A stretch of 64,000 nucleotides of DNA from Verpa conica (Eukaryota; Ascomycota; Pezizomycetes; Pezizales; Morchellaceae). The stretch is taken from positions 992,001 through 1,056,000 of the forward strand of contig JAUFSD010000019.1 in NCBI GenBank assembly GCA_033030425.1. The letters run 5' to 3'. The position numbers and the translations under genes were made by a program. Shown here piece by piece: positions 36,412 through 46,074 of the stretch; the first letter of the stretch is position 1, and every line of letters starts with the position of its first letter. Under the pieces are notes generated by a model, which made no database searches, was not told the origin of the DNA, and saw nothing but the letters and a program-made list of their open reading frames with translations.

Positions 36412-36640
36412 ATGGAAAGGGCTGACCCCGAATTGGGAACCGGTTGCTTGCGCACGGTGTCTTACCCCGCGATCGTCAGGGGGCATTCGCTTGTTGTTGA
36501 GCCTCCTGAGCCTTGCGACGGGTGTCTCACCCTACACGGCGTGGCGAACACGGCTCGGGATCATCCAAGACCCTTCCATGGTTCCCGGTGGCATCTCCGA
36601 TCCCTGAGACTGGTGACCGGACCCCCCTTTTTCTAGATGT
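36412..36640. other. GC-rich island of unknown nature
   Basis: About 220 bp are much richer in G+C than the AT-rich surroundings and end in T5 at 36631-36635. A 74-codon plus frame (36412-36636) exists but has no protein character. The piece contains short stem-forming pairs such as GGGTG-TCT-CACCC. It matches no 5S rRNA, tRNA, SRP or RNase P signature that I can recognise. It could be a repeat fragment, part of an LTR or a structured RNA. Confidence 0.35.
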
Positions 36641-37439
36641 GTGAGAAGTTTATACCAAAGATATCTTCAAATGTAAGAAACCACAAATAATTACTTTAGT
36701 TTTCATAAACGCATTATTGAGACCGAACAGTACAGTTCAAAATTTAAATGCTCCCCGACAGAAAGCACAACAAGGTCATTAATCTTAGGGCTGTGAATGG
36801 AAGACACAGCCAAGACGGAGACTTCCAGGACCACGGTATTATGGTGCTTACCAGGTTTAGCCCCTTAGATCATCGTGGTTCCACCGAAATTAACTTTAGA
36901 TCTACACCAGCCTAGGCGGATAAGCGAAACAAGCCCCGTCTTGGCTCAGCCTATCGCTAAATAATCGGGTTGTGGGGTCAAGGCTTGGGCTCGTATAACC
37001 TATTTGGGCAAACTCAGCCCTAAGACACCTACCCTGACTATACATTTGTCATTGCATGTACATAATAGTGGACATGAGAGCATCAGTGAAGAATACATGC
37101 AGGAGCGAAAAGTGAAAAGTGAAAGAGAAAGAAACACGCTCAAGAATCCAATATCTAGTGCTAATAATACAGCTATCATTAGCTGGGGAAAGACTATTTA
37201 CTATACTCCTAGTTATATGAGGCTTGCAGACAATAAGCCTTACTGGCAGGTATTTACCGCATAATCGGGTACTTCATTTCTATAAAGAATAAATGGGTTG
37301 AACACCTGAACCCTCGATTTCCGAGTGATGGGTTGTGCACCAAAATACATCGTCTTCTGCAAATCATTTAAGCACCCCTATTCAAAAACCAATGCCCAGC
37401 TTCTCCGCTAGGACCTCCGTGCTCATTTATTCTACTGTT
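36641..37439. other. intergenic, 0.8 kb
   Basis: Only short frames occur (37004-37264 and 37335-37589, plus), without domains; the second overlaps the 3' end of the SET gene. A CGAGTGAT motif at 37322-37329 has GTG in place of ATG at the fixed spacing. Confidence 0.45.
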
Positions 37440-38942
37440 TCATACCAGCGAAGACCTGGCAGGAGTAATAGAACATCGAATACAAGAACATTCAAAGCCA
37501 TAATTATCTATCAAGAACTTTTGCCTTTGTTCAAAAGAAAGGCTATGGATCTCCTGGTAATCATAGTAGATCGTGATTTCATCGCTTAATTCTAGAGGCC
37601 GTGTTGTCACAAGGTTGAGGGTTCCCTGTTCTCGGTCCCAGACCACGCGGCATGTTGGCCAACAGCTGTGGTTTAGATGACTTATAAACGTGAAAACACC
37701 CTCCACCTCATGCTCTAGGGTAAAGCAGTTAGCTTTCCAGATGCCAAGAAGGGTTTCATTAGATGGTAGTGGTTTTCGTTTCCTCGTCCATGGAGCAAAC
37801 CAATTTGTAAGCTCCTGCTCCTCATCAGTGGTTTCCATTTCATAGGAAGGCCCGGACTTCCATGCCGGCGAGTTCTGCCCCACGCGCCAGTTATACAACC
37901 TCAAGTACTTATTGCGCATAGAGCCGGAGAGATTTAAGAAATTTTCATATAAGATTTTACCACCGGTGTTGCCCCTCACTTTACCTTTCGGCAAAAGTAT
38001 CAACGGAGATTCTCGCGCGATGATCTCACCTCCTTGGATGAAGCCGCCTTCACTAGAAATGCTCTCAATTACAGTGGTGAAATCCCATCCTTGACCCTTC
38101 TCAGCTTCAGTCTGCATCAGGCGTGCTGGATTAAATCGCAGCATGACCTTTTGTTGTTCATTGAAAGGCCACTTGTATAGTTTATCGGCTTCTAAAGCAC
38201 ACCGAGAGCAATCGCATAGAAAGCCGTGATTCGTAAGTAGTATATCCTGTCTTCTCCCTAGTCTCATTTTAAGAGGGATATAGCTTATTGTTAACTCTTC
38301 CCCAGCTTTGATATCTCGCCTTGTCGTGATAGTAATCTGAGAATTCCCCACATCACCCGCGTTTCTTGTCTCTGAAAAATTAAAGTTGCAATTGGGATCA
38401 CAACTATGGTTGAAGCGGGAACAAAATATATAGATACCTACTAGCTTCTTCGAATACGAAACTCCAAATACGTTCGTCCGGAAGATTCCAGAAAGAGCAG
38501 AGTCCTCATAGCTTCTCTGAGAATTGTGAAGCGACATTATATCCGCCTGCTGTTTGTCAGAAAGCTTATCGAACGCACTCTGGAGGTGATCTGCTTCGAC
38601 TTCAGACGTTTTTCTTTTGTTCGATTTTAGGCCCCCGAATCTCTCGGAGGATGCGCCAAACACAAGAGTAGGCCCCTCAACGATGATTACTTTACCTACT
38701 GGTATGTCCTCATCTGCAAAGATCGCCCAGCCCTTTCTAGTGGTTTTCCTTGGATTGAGGTTGTATGCTTTCATTAGGTCTGGCTGTGACCTCAGAGTGA
38801 TGGTATCCCTATTAATGGGATTTTTCTCATGATCTGGGGGATTCAACTCCACTGAGTTGAGGTCCCCTGCTGCGCTAGTAAGGTCTCGAACCAATATGGT
38901 AGTCGTTTCAAAATTCCGTACCAAATCTCGTTTGTCACCCAT
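37440..38942 (-). CDS. tandem SET-domain protein (predicted lysine methyltransferase fold)
   Basis: A single intronless exon encodes 500 aa with two SET modules. Module 1 (about residues 67-250) starts at RKGWAIFADEDIPVGKVIIVEGP, has FNHSCDPN (NHSC 178-181), the ITISYI tyrosine and a post-SET cysteine cluster CDCSRC. Module 2 (about 295-490) has GGEIIARESP, LNHSCWPT (NHSC 424-427), ITIYYDY and CSCIRC. Both keep the pseudoknot Asn-His and the catalytic-type Tyr, so both might bind S-adenosylmethionine. Fungal SET5/SMYD-like proteins normally carry one SET domain. Module 2 has Trp-Pro-Thr instead of Asp-Pro-Asn, a possible sign of divergence. Substrate unknown; histone or ribosomal-protein lysines are family precedents. 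Confidence 0.88.
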   Translation of the reverse strand: MGDKRDLVRNFETTTILVRDLTSAAGDLNSVELNPPDHEKNPINRDTITLRSQPDLMKAYNLNPRKTTRKGWAIFADEDIPVGKVIIVEGPTLVFGASSERFGGLKSNKRKTSEVEADHLQSAFDKLSDKQQADIMSLHNSQRSYEDSALSGIFRTNVFGVSYSKKLVGIYIFCSRFNHSCDPNCNFNFSETRNAGDVGNSQITITTRRDIKAGEELTISYIPLKMRLGRRQDILLTNHGFLCDCSRCALEADKLYKWPFNEQQKVMLRFNPARLMQTEAEKGQGWDFTTVIESISSEGGFIQGGEIIARESPLILLPKGKVRGNTGGKILYENFLNLSGSMRNKYLRLYNWRVGQNSPAWKSGPSYEMETTDEEQELTNWFAPWTRKRKPLPSNETLLGIWKANCFTLEHEVEGVFTFISHLNHSCWPTCRVVWDREQGTLNLVTTRPLELSDEITIYYDYQEIHSLSFEQRQKFLIDNYGFECSCIRCSITPARSSLV

Positions 38943-40393
38943 CTCCGAGTGTCTATTGTTTCTCTAGACCTTGCAATTTTGTACTTTTTTAATACTAAAA
39001 CTAGACTTCTTTAGTGTTACCCGCCCCAGATATCTTTGGTTGTTGCGACTTATGATTCTTTAGTTTATCTGTCAATGGAACATAACACGGCTTTTTTTGT
39101 GGTAGGTGTAGGATAGGGTAGGTTCATAGAGTGGAATAAGTATATAAGGGTGTAGGATGGGGTAATGGAGGTGAGGGTATGGTGTGGGGAAGGTGGAGGT
39201 GGAAGTATACTGCATGTGTGCACCCAGGTATGTGTCTAGATGTATGGACACGTTTCCGGGGATATCTCCCTACGCTCATAACATGTAGGATATAGCTGGC
39301 GCCTTGAAGTTCGACCTAGAAGCATCTAGAAATAAGGAACCAATCATGAAGGATCATGTAGTTAATGAATCGTAAATTACTCGTTTGAATAGTGACTTGG
39401 ATAAAAGGCATCTATCTACATATAAGTACCCCTTATATTATTCTACTCAAGTATCGAATCCCAGAGTTGTGTATCTCATAAATAATATCCCACTTACCTA
39501 GTATGTGTTGATTAGACACCCGCGCCGCGTCTAGGTTTCGAATAACTATATGTAGTGCTATAATGATGTGAATATATGTAACATGTATATGGGCTCACTA
39601 ATATTTTTGTTAAAATTATGTATTATATGTAATTTTATTTTCTCTAACAAATGTAAAAAGATAGGAAATGAGACTGGATACACGATCTATGACTAACCGT
39701 AGTATCTAGTTTCTCCACTCTATAGTTATGTATGTAGCTAGGATATAATTAATGGAAGATGAATGCAGTCTTTTGCTTTCCATAGCCCAAAATATTCTCT
39801 AACAGCTAGGACACAGTGTAATAATAAGAACGAGAGAATTTTGTGAGGGGTATATTTTCTAATAGCTTAACTATTGAGATCCCATTTATCCCCGATTCTT
39901 CTGATAGCCTTATAAGTTCTCTCGCTAGTCTTAATGTGGGTCCTAGCGTGCCTATAATTCATCTGTAATATAAATACACTCTTGGCACCGGTAGTGACGG
40001 GTCTTGACAGCCATAGATGTCGTAAAAGCAGACTGCAGGACCCCTGGGGGCGCTTGTAGGTTCGGTTCAATTTTTTCTAGGTCTAGTCGTATTTTGGTGA
40101 GGTCGCCCTGGTGTGTTGTAGGTTAAATAATGGGTTAATGGGCATCTTTGTTAGCGGAAACTCCATCAAGTATGTTGGATATAGTACTGATATATCGTAG
40201 AATCGTATCTATCCAGTCCTTTTCTAGCCCCATTCATCAACGTTGACCAATACGGGTTGTCATCGGGACCAGAATATTTTCATCTAGAGGGAGTAGGTAT
40301 TATTGTCCCCTACATAGAGATTTCAGCAGCCCCCCATAGTTAGGTGCCAACGATAAGTGGTCAAAAGCACAAAGAAACCTGTAGTTTACACTG

Positions 40394-40542
40394 GGATCAC
40401 TAGCCTAACGGTATAGAGGTCCCAAACCCCGGTGCCAGCAACGATGCTGAGCGTTCGAACCCGGTCACCAGCAGACGTATGTTGACCTCAAGCCCCGCTG
40501 GGGCTTGGGTACCCGATAGTCAGCAGAACTGCTTTTGTTTTT
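40394..40542 (+). ncRNA. candidate pol III transcript (tRNA-like / SINE-like)
   Basis: TAGCCTAACGG at 40401-40411 fits the tRNA A-box consensus. CGTTCGAACCC near 40452-40462 fits the B box in all but its first bases. Their spacing of ~52 nt suits a long-variable-arm tRNA, and CCAGCA-ACGA-TGCTGA could be that arm. However, the acceptor and anticodon stems do not pair, so it is not a functional tRNA as read. A perfect 8-bp hairpin (CAAGCCCC-GCT-GGGGCTTG, 40489-40507) follows, then T5 at 40538-40542, a possible pol III terminator. A tRNA-derived SINE or a tRNA relic are the likeliest readings. Confidence 0.35.
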
Positions 40543-41265
40543 CCTTTTCATTTATTTAGCAAGTCAATACTAACGATAATACAGGATCTGCTTCATTTGC
40601 AATTGCTAGCCTCAACCATGGTGATATTTGCTCTAGTAATGAACATTTCGTAAAAAAGGCATTGTAGGTTGGAAATCCCCGTCGCTAACGTTGACGGGTA
40701 AGGCCTATTGACGACTGGGCCAGAATAGCCCTATAACTAGGGGTTGTATCTAAGTGGACTGTTGGCCTTTTCGAAGGCGTCTGAGACTGTTGGTGCGTTG
40801 CGAAAGGATCTACCATAAGGGGATAACCTTACGACTAACACGTACCTGTTTGGTTATTGATTTAAAGCCGTGCTAGTATTCATCCTTATGTTGTAGTTGG
40901 AGTCTCCTGATAGGGGAATGTAGAGGGGGGAAAGTGACAATTCGAATCGGTAACTGCTTTTGATGGGGTAATGGGACGGATATGAGAGGAAGACTTTTAG
41001 TGTAGATATTTTTGGAGGCTAGGCCTTATCGTATCTATTCTTTCTTAGTTTGAGTGAGCCTCATCGGTGGGGTGGAGGAATATCTAGGGTCTAGGATAGG
41101 TTTCGGTGTCCGAAGGATGATGTCGTAGGGGTTTATAGTATCGTATTTGTGTTTCTGAGAGGAAAGTATGGGGGTGCAAACGAGAGATTTGGGGACGCTC
41201 AGAGAGAGGCGCTTAGAGAGGGATGTAAGGAAATCTTCAGTGAGGCAGTGAGTTATTCAGGGGAT

Positions 41266-41289
41266 GAAGGAAGGAAGGAAGGAAGGAAG
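41266..41289. repeat. (GGAA)n microsatellite
   Basis: About six tandem GGAA units in non-coding DNA. Confidence 0.9.
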
Positions 41290-41822
41290 CAAGGTGATTT
41301 TTGACTAGGCTTACCTTCATCCCAGCATGGGTGGGCACGAGACTAGATATGAGGCTGAAGAATCAGACGGCCCCACAGATTTCTGGGCTAACAGATCTCT
41401 CGATAGCATGCATATTGGATAGAAGAAACTGGGAAATACTATACAAAAACACCAAGGTCGCTCTGTTTCGTATTTATTTACCTACATCGGCTCGTCACTA
41501 TCCAACTCACTCATTCATTCTCAATCAACACACGCTTCTCGGGGTATGATAGCTCTAAATTTACCACCCCTATTAAATTGTTATCGGTCACATTGTTGGG
41601 GGGGTTGTACTTTCCTAACTTATATGTAAGGTTACATTGCTAACCCTCACAAAAGCCGGCGCTTTTGGGGAGGTGTCTTCACTTCAGTAAACACCCACAC
41701 TTAATTAAAGGACTTGGAGATCTCGAGAAAGTCATCAGCATAAAATCTAGATGCATGCAGATCTCCATGAAACTTGAGGGGCATCCAAACCTTTCCTCTG
41801 TGAAAGGCTCTTTTTTAAAGGA

Positions 41823-41834
41823 GGGGGGGGGGGG
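41823..41834. repeat. G12 homopolymer
   Basis: Twelve consecutive guanines in intergenic DNA; length may be unreliable in sequencing. Confidence 0.85.
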
Positions 41835-43987
41835 CTACCCGCTGATGTGTTGACGTAAAAAAAACGCTGCAACTGTCAGATTCTACTACGCGTGCATCGT
41901 GCATATGATCAGTCGCTCATCATACATACATGTTTTTTTTTCGACCTCGTTGCTAGGGCTAGTCGCAATTGGCCCATCGGCGGTTTCCACTAGTATCATA
42001 CCTAACTGGAAATAACTTGCAGGTATAAGTGAAAAACACATGTATAACTGTATAAAATAGGCATGCGCAGTGTTTTTAAAGGGGTGTGCCTTGAGAAGTG
42101 TTTATCTAGATTTTGGTGTGGCTGCTAGATGCTTGCTGGCGAGGAAAACTCAGGGGGAGCTCATCAATGTGATGACAGACTTTCACAAATCGTATAGCTC
42201 CTAGAGTAATTTAAAGTACCTAGCCCATACCTCTATATCTCAGTAGATTTGTTAGTACACTCTCTCTAGGTCTAATTCTATCACGGTGTACGTTGTGGTA
42301 GCCCTGCACGTGCACTAGGCCTGATCAAAGTTAGAGTTCTCGCGTAATACTTCTAGAAAAAAGCTTAGCCTCCATTACTAGAGACTACATATGGCTCTAC
42401 TCTTAAGGGTTAAATACCTGTATATTTCTTCTCTGTTAATTGCGTAGCTATTTCAGTGCCAGATTATCTTTAGATTTATGTATCCCTAGTTTGGTGATAG
42501 GGCTGACTTATACCCAGTGTAAGAGCATCACACTCTAACCACCCTATGGAGTAATTGGCTGCTGAAGCCTTTAATATACTCGAGTTGAAAATGGGACTAT
42601 GAAACATTTTGATTTGACTAGTAGGAATTGACGTAGTCTATCGTTTGGTGGTATCGGAGATATTGGTATAATCGACTACATGCTAAGAATAATGTTAAAC
42701 GTAGAACTCTGGTTACGTTATCCGGCGGCGGGACCCCCAGATCAGGGGTCAGTAGTTCCCCATAAGTTACCATTCCTGTTACCGATTCAGTTGTAGAAGC
42801 ACTCTTGCCCTACTAGAAGGTGAGCTGGGTTAATCCGCTGTCCGGGGGTTACCAAAGTGTACTGCTGAATTCGCCTCCTTGACTCGGGTAGAATCTCACC
42901 CGGACTAACTTTCTACGTCATATGACATCACTCGCCTACTGAAACAGGAGAACCTTGTAAATTTACGGGCTGGGTGTTAAGGCGGCCTCTTATGGGCGCT
43001 AGTAGAAAATAGACGGATAATAATAGGTCTGGGGTTTAGCGTAGATCTAGTTATACTTCAAATTAATATATAACTGTGAGTAGATAGTGTCACGGGGGGA
43101 AAATGACGCTGGTGAGACTTTGACTGTAATCTACACTGAAGCTATACCTTGTTTTCTAGAAGAAAGATGTCACCCTAGGATGTAAGGATACCTGGGGGTG
43201 AATCCGGGACGGCTATGTATCGGTGGGGGTAATGTACATAGTTTAACTACTGAGGGTAGCTGCCTTGGGTACCCAACTTCATCATACACGTGAAAATGAT
43301 GGGGAAATAGACAAGGCACTAGGGGCCTAGACTGCTAAAATGTCACGTATTCTACTGCTAATTTTTTTTGTAGCAAGCGGTACATCCCGATTTACACTTT
43401 ATAAAGATCTCTATCCCAGGTTAACCCTGAATTGCACCTGCCACCGACGGGACATCACGCGTCTGGACCGGGTTGCTTATGGAAGACGGATATATAAATT
43501 GAGTACTACCTGTAGTAAGATGATACTCCGTAGTATTATTTTGGCTCTATCTAGCATCCTTATATAAGCATGGAAATTTATGTGCTTTTAGTTTAATTTG
43601 AATGTGTGCTGCAATAAACGTTAAACACGATCAGATATGTGCTTTTTGCTGTAGTCAACCTTTGGTGCATCAATTGCTAGACCCCAACTGACATATTCTG
43701 CCAAGGCTGTTGGGGGGCTGCGCTAGGCGAGAAGAGCTTAGTCGCCCTGCATTCCACTTGTGCTTAGCCAATGAGATCCTATAGTAATCTGGCTGTGCAG
43801 TATCATGGCTAGAACTTGAGACAGTGATAATTTCAGTCAGTAACGGCCTGTATATAAACCCCCTCGTATCTTTAAGCTCTTCATCAATTCACGGAGGATT
43901 GCGTTGCCAAAAAAAAACCTACCTATTACAATTCTTCCCCCCGTACTCAACCCCTACCGACTTCGCCTACGCCCCTTAGTTCATACA

Positions 43988-45800
43988 ATGAAGCCTCGAA
44001 GACCCCTAACTCGTTCCGATTGGGAGCTTAGCTACAAACCCCGCATACCCACGGCAGCAGAATGGGATGAGAAACGTATTATCTTCACGAAACTTTACAA
44101 CAACAACAGTTCTGCTTGCAGGCCTACTCTCACGGAGGTGCGGAAGATGATGGCCGAGAATCACGGTTTTTACGCAAAGTAAGAGCTTGCTACTTTCAAT
44201 CCCTATACCGCGGGGTTTATCTGACTCTTGGGGCTGTGCTATGTAGTGAAAATCAGTACAAATATAAAATTAGAGAATGGAAACTTACTAGATATCTCGG
44301 CAAAGAAGCAGCATCTACGATGCTACTAATCAAAGACTATCGGGCACGTGAAGGCAAATCCACAGCATTCAAATATAACGGGGTGGTAGTCGAGGACCAC
44401 AAACTGGAGCGCTCGCGTAAAAGATATAAGCTTACTTCAGGCCCTAAGTTCAGTATTCCGGAAGGTAATTTTTAGGGAGGCTTAGCAATTACCCCCTCTC
44501 ATAAGAAAAATATACTGACAAGAAACTCTCTCAAGTTATTCCATCTCCGGTAGAGTTTTCAACTCCAAGCCCACAGAGCGACAAAGAAATGGGTGAAATG
44601 CTGGAAGAAGACGAAAGTGCTGTTGATGATGCTTTTGGGGGTATTAACAATTATGAGGATAGAGATACTGGCGTAATCCTAGAGGGAGACAATACCCAGA
44701 ACAACAGCACTCCTAGCGGTATTAACTACCATAACTTGAGTACCCTGCGTGAAATCCCTGCGGAGGACGACACTCGTGGTGGCAGTAATGAGATGGGTGG
44801 TGTACAAGTAGTTCTATGTTCTTTCTGTGGGCATATGCCTTTTGAAACGAATAAGAGAAATATTCCAGAGGAGTTCCATTATCAAATGGATAACTGTCCA
44901 GACCCTCTCCCAACTCAAGCTGAGGAAGTCAACTTTTTGGGGCAGCGCATATGGCCCGGGGATCTGCATAGAAAAAATGATCTAGCGGTACTAGTCGACC
45001 AGCTTGTGGGGGTCATCGGAGGGACAGATATAAGGGGTGAAGATGAGTCTCCTCTAAAGGTTAAGGAACAAGGGCTAAAAGAAATTAGCATGGAGGATGC
45101 GGATGAGTGGATCAGTGATGTAGTTGAAGAGCTTGCGGGGGGAATCGGGGGAACAGATATATGGGATGGAGATGAGTCTCCTCCGAAAGCCAAAGAACAA
45201 GAGCCGAAAGACTTTATAGAGGATGTGGATGATTTACTCAAGAATTTATATTTGGGGCGTAAAAGTGGTGCCTTGGAGATAATGGGAATTACCTCAGGCT
45301 GGGAACAGATTGAGCCAGAGATAAAGAATAAAAACAACATGATGCGTATGCGGGGTTCGGTATGGATGAGTTCAGGCTGGGGAGGTGCGAGTGTAATCGA
45401 TAGTTGGATAAAAGATGAGTAAGTATACATCTATATTCCTAACTTTCAGTTTGTCTTACTTTCGACCGTTTCTGACATCTTATTTTGTAGCGTTGTTACG
45501 AAAGGGACACTCTTTGGCTCTGACTCGCATTCCGTCTGTACTCGTGATAATCATGATCAGCGCGATAGGGGAGAGGATAAAGGACCCTCAAACCTACCTA
45601 CCGGGCCTCAATTTAAGGTAAATTTAGATAGTACTCCTACATTTGGTAGGAGGCTTTTTGGTTCTGATGAGGAACTTGGTTGGACGAGTAAAAGTAGATG
45701 GAAGGGGTTACGGTCAATAAATGGTTCATATAGACCTTTAGATCCTGAACTATTTACATATATGGGACTTAACTACTCTATAGATATTACATGTAGTTGA
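43988..45800 (+). CDS. Clr5-domain protein (paralogue 1)
   Basis: Four exons, 43988-44178, 44247-44464, 44506-45418 and 45491-45800, encode 543 aa. The Clr5 domain spans exons 1-2: AEWDEKRIIFTKLY, LTEVRKMMAENHGFYA, then ENQYKYKIREWKLTRYL. Exon 3 contains VIPSPVEFSTPSP and a possible C2HC finger (CSFCGH to HYQMDNC). A duplicated acidic unit (IGGTDIRGEDESPLKVKEQ and IGGTDIWDGDESPPKAKEQ) comes next, and the exon ends in SVIDSWIKDE. Intron sites and phases (2, 1, 2) match the two other Clr5 genes here. Intron 2 is only 41 nt, which is near the lower limit. Exon 4 starts with the family's DVV but lacks the CC finger of the paralogues. The ATG at 43988 gives the first Clr5-like text in frame. Clr5 is named after a fission-yeast silencing factor; what these fungal proteins do is unknown. 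Confidence 0.8.
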
Positions 45801-46074
45801 TGTTGATTGATAGAAGCTTAGTTATTAGTTAAGAATGAAAGATTTTTCTCCAATTTAACAATTACTTTTTGACATCTGACTCATCAAAATTAAGGCCATT
45901 CCATATTCTACAAGCTAGTTTGATCAAAGCACCCCCACTCGCTGAGAAAAACAGAACTACAAAAGAATATATCAGGATACGGAGAAAATCTAGTTAAACA
46001 CGCCTTCCACCAAAGAGAAACTCCTGGGTAAAGAAAGCAAGAAAAAAAGAATCGCTAAGAAATAAATGGGAATA

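Larger units (their letters stand above)
38943..43987. other. 5-kb gene desert
   Basis: No credible protein-coding exon was found. Frames such as 41301-41549 and 43340-43567 (plus) lack domains; the latter begins with a hydrophobic stretch but has no supported continuation. The region includes the possible pol III transcript at 40394-40542, a GGAA microsatellite at 41266-41289, a G12 run at 41823-41834 and a CGAGTGAT motif at 42927-42934 (minus). A TATA-like GTATATAAA near 43851 probably belongs to the Clr5 gene that follows. Confidence 0.5.

Noticed and set aside
40394..40475. Calling a functional tRNA gene
   Set aside because: A and B boxes are present, but acceptor, D and anticodon stems do not pair and no anticodon loop can be placed.
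43340..43567. 75-codon plus frame with hydrophobic N-terminus
   Set aside because: It could mimic a signal peptide, but the remainder has no cysteine pattern or repeat of the secreted-protein family and no supported exons.
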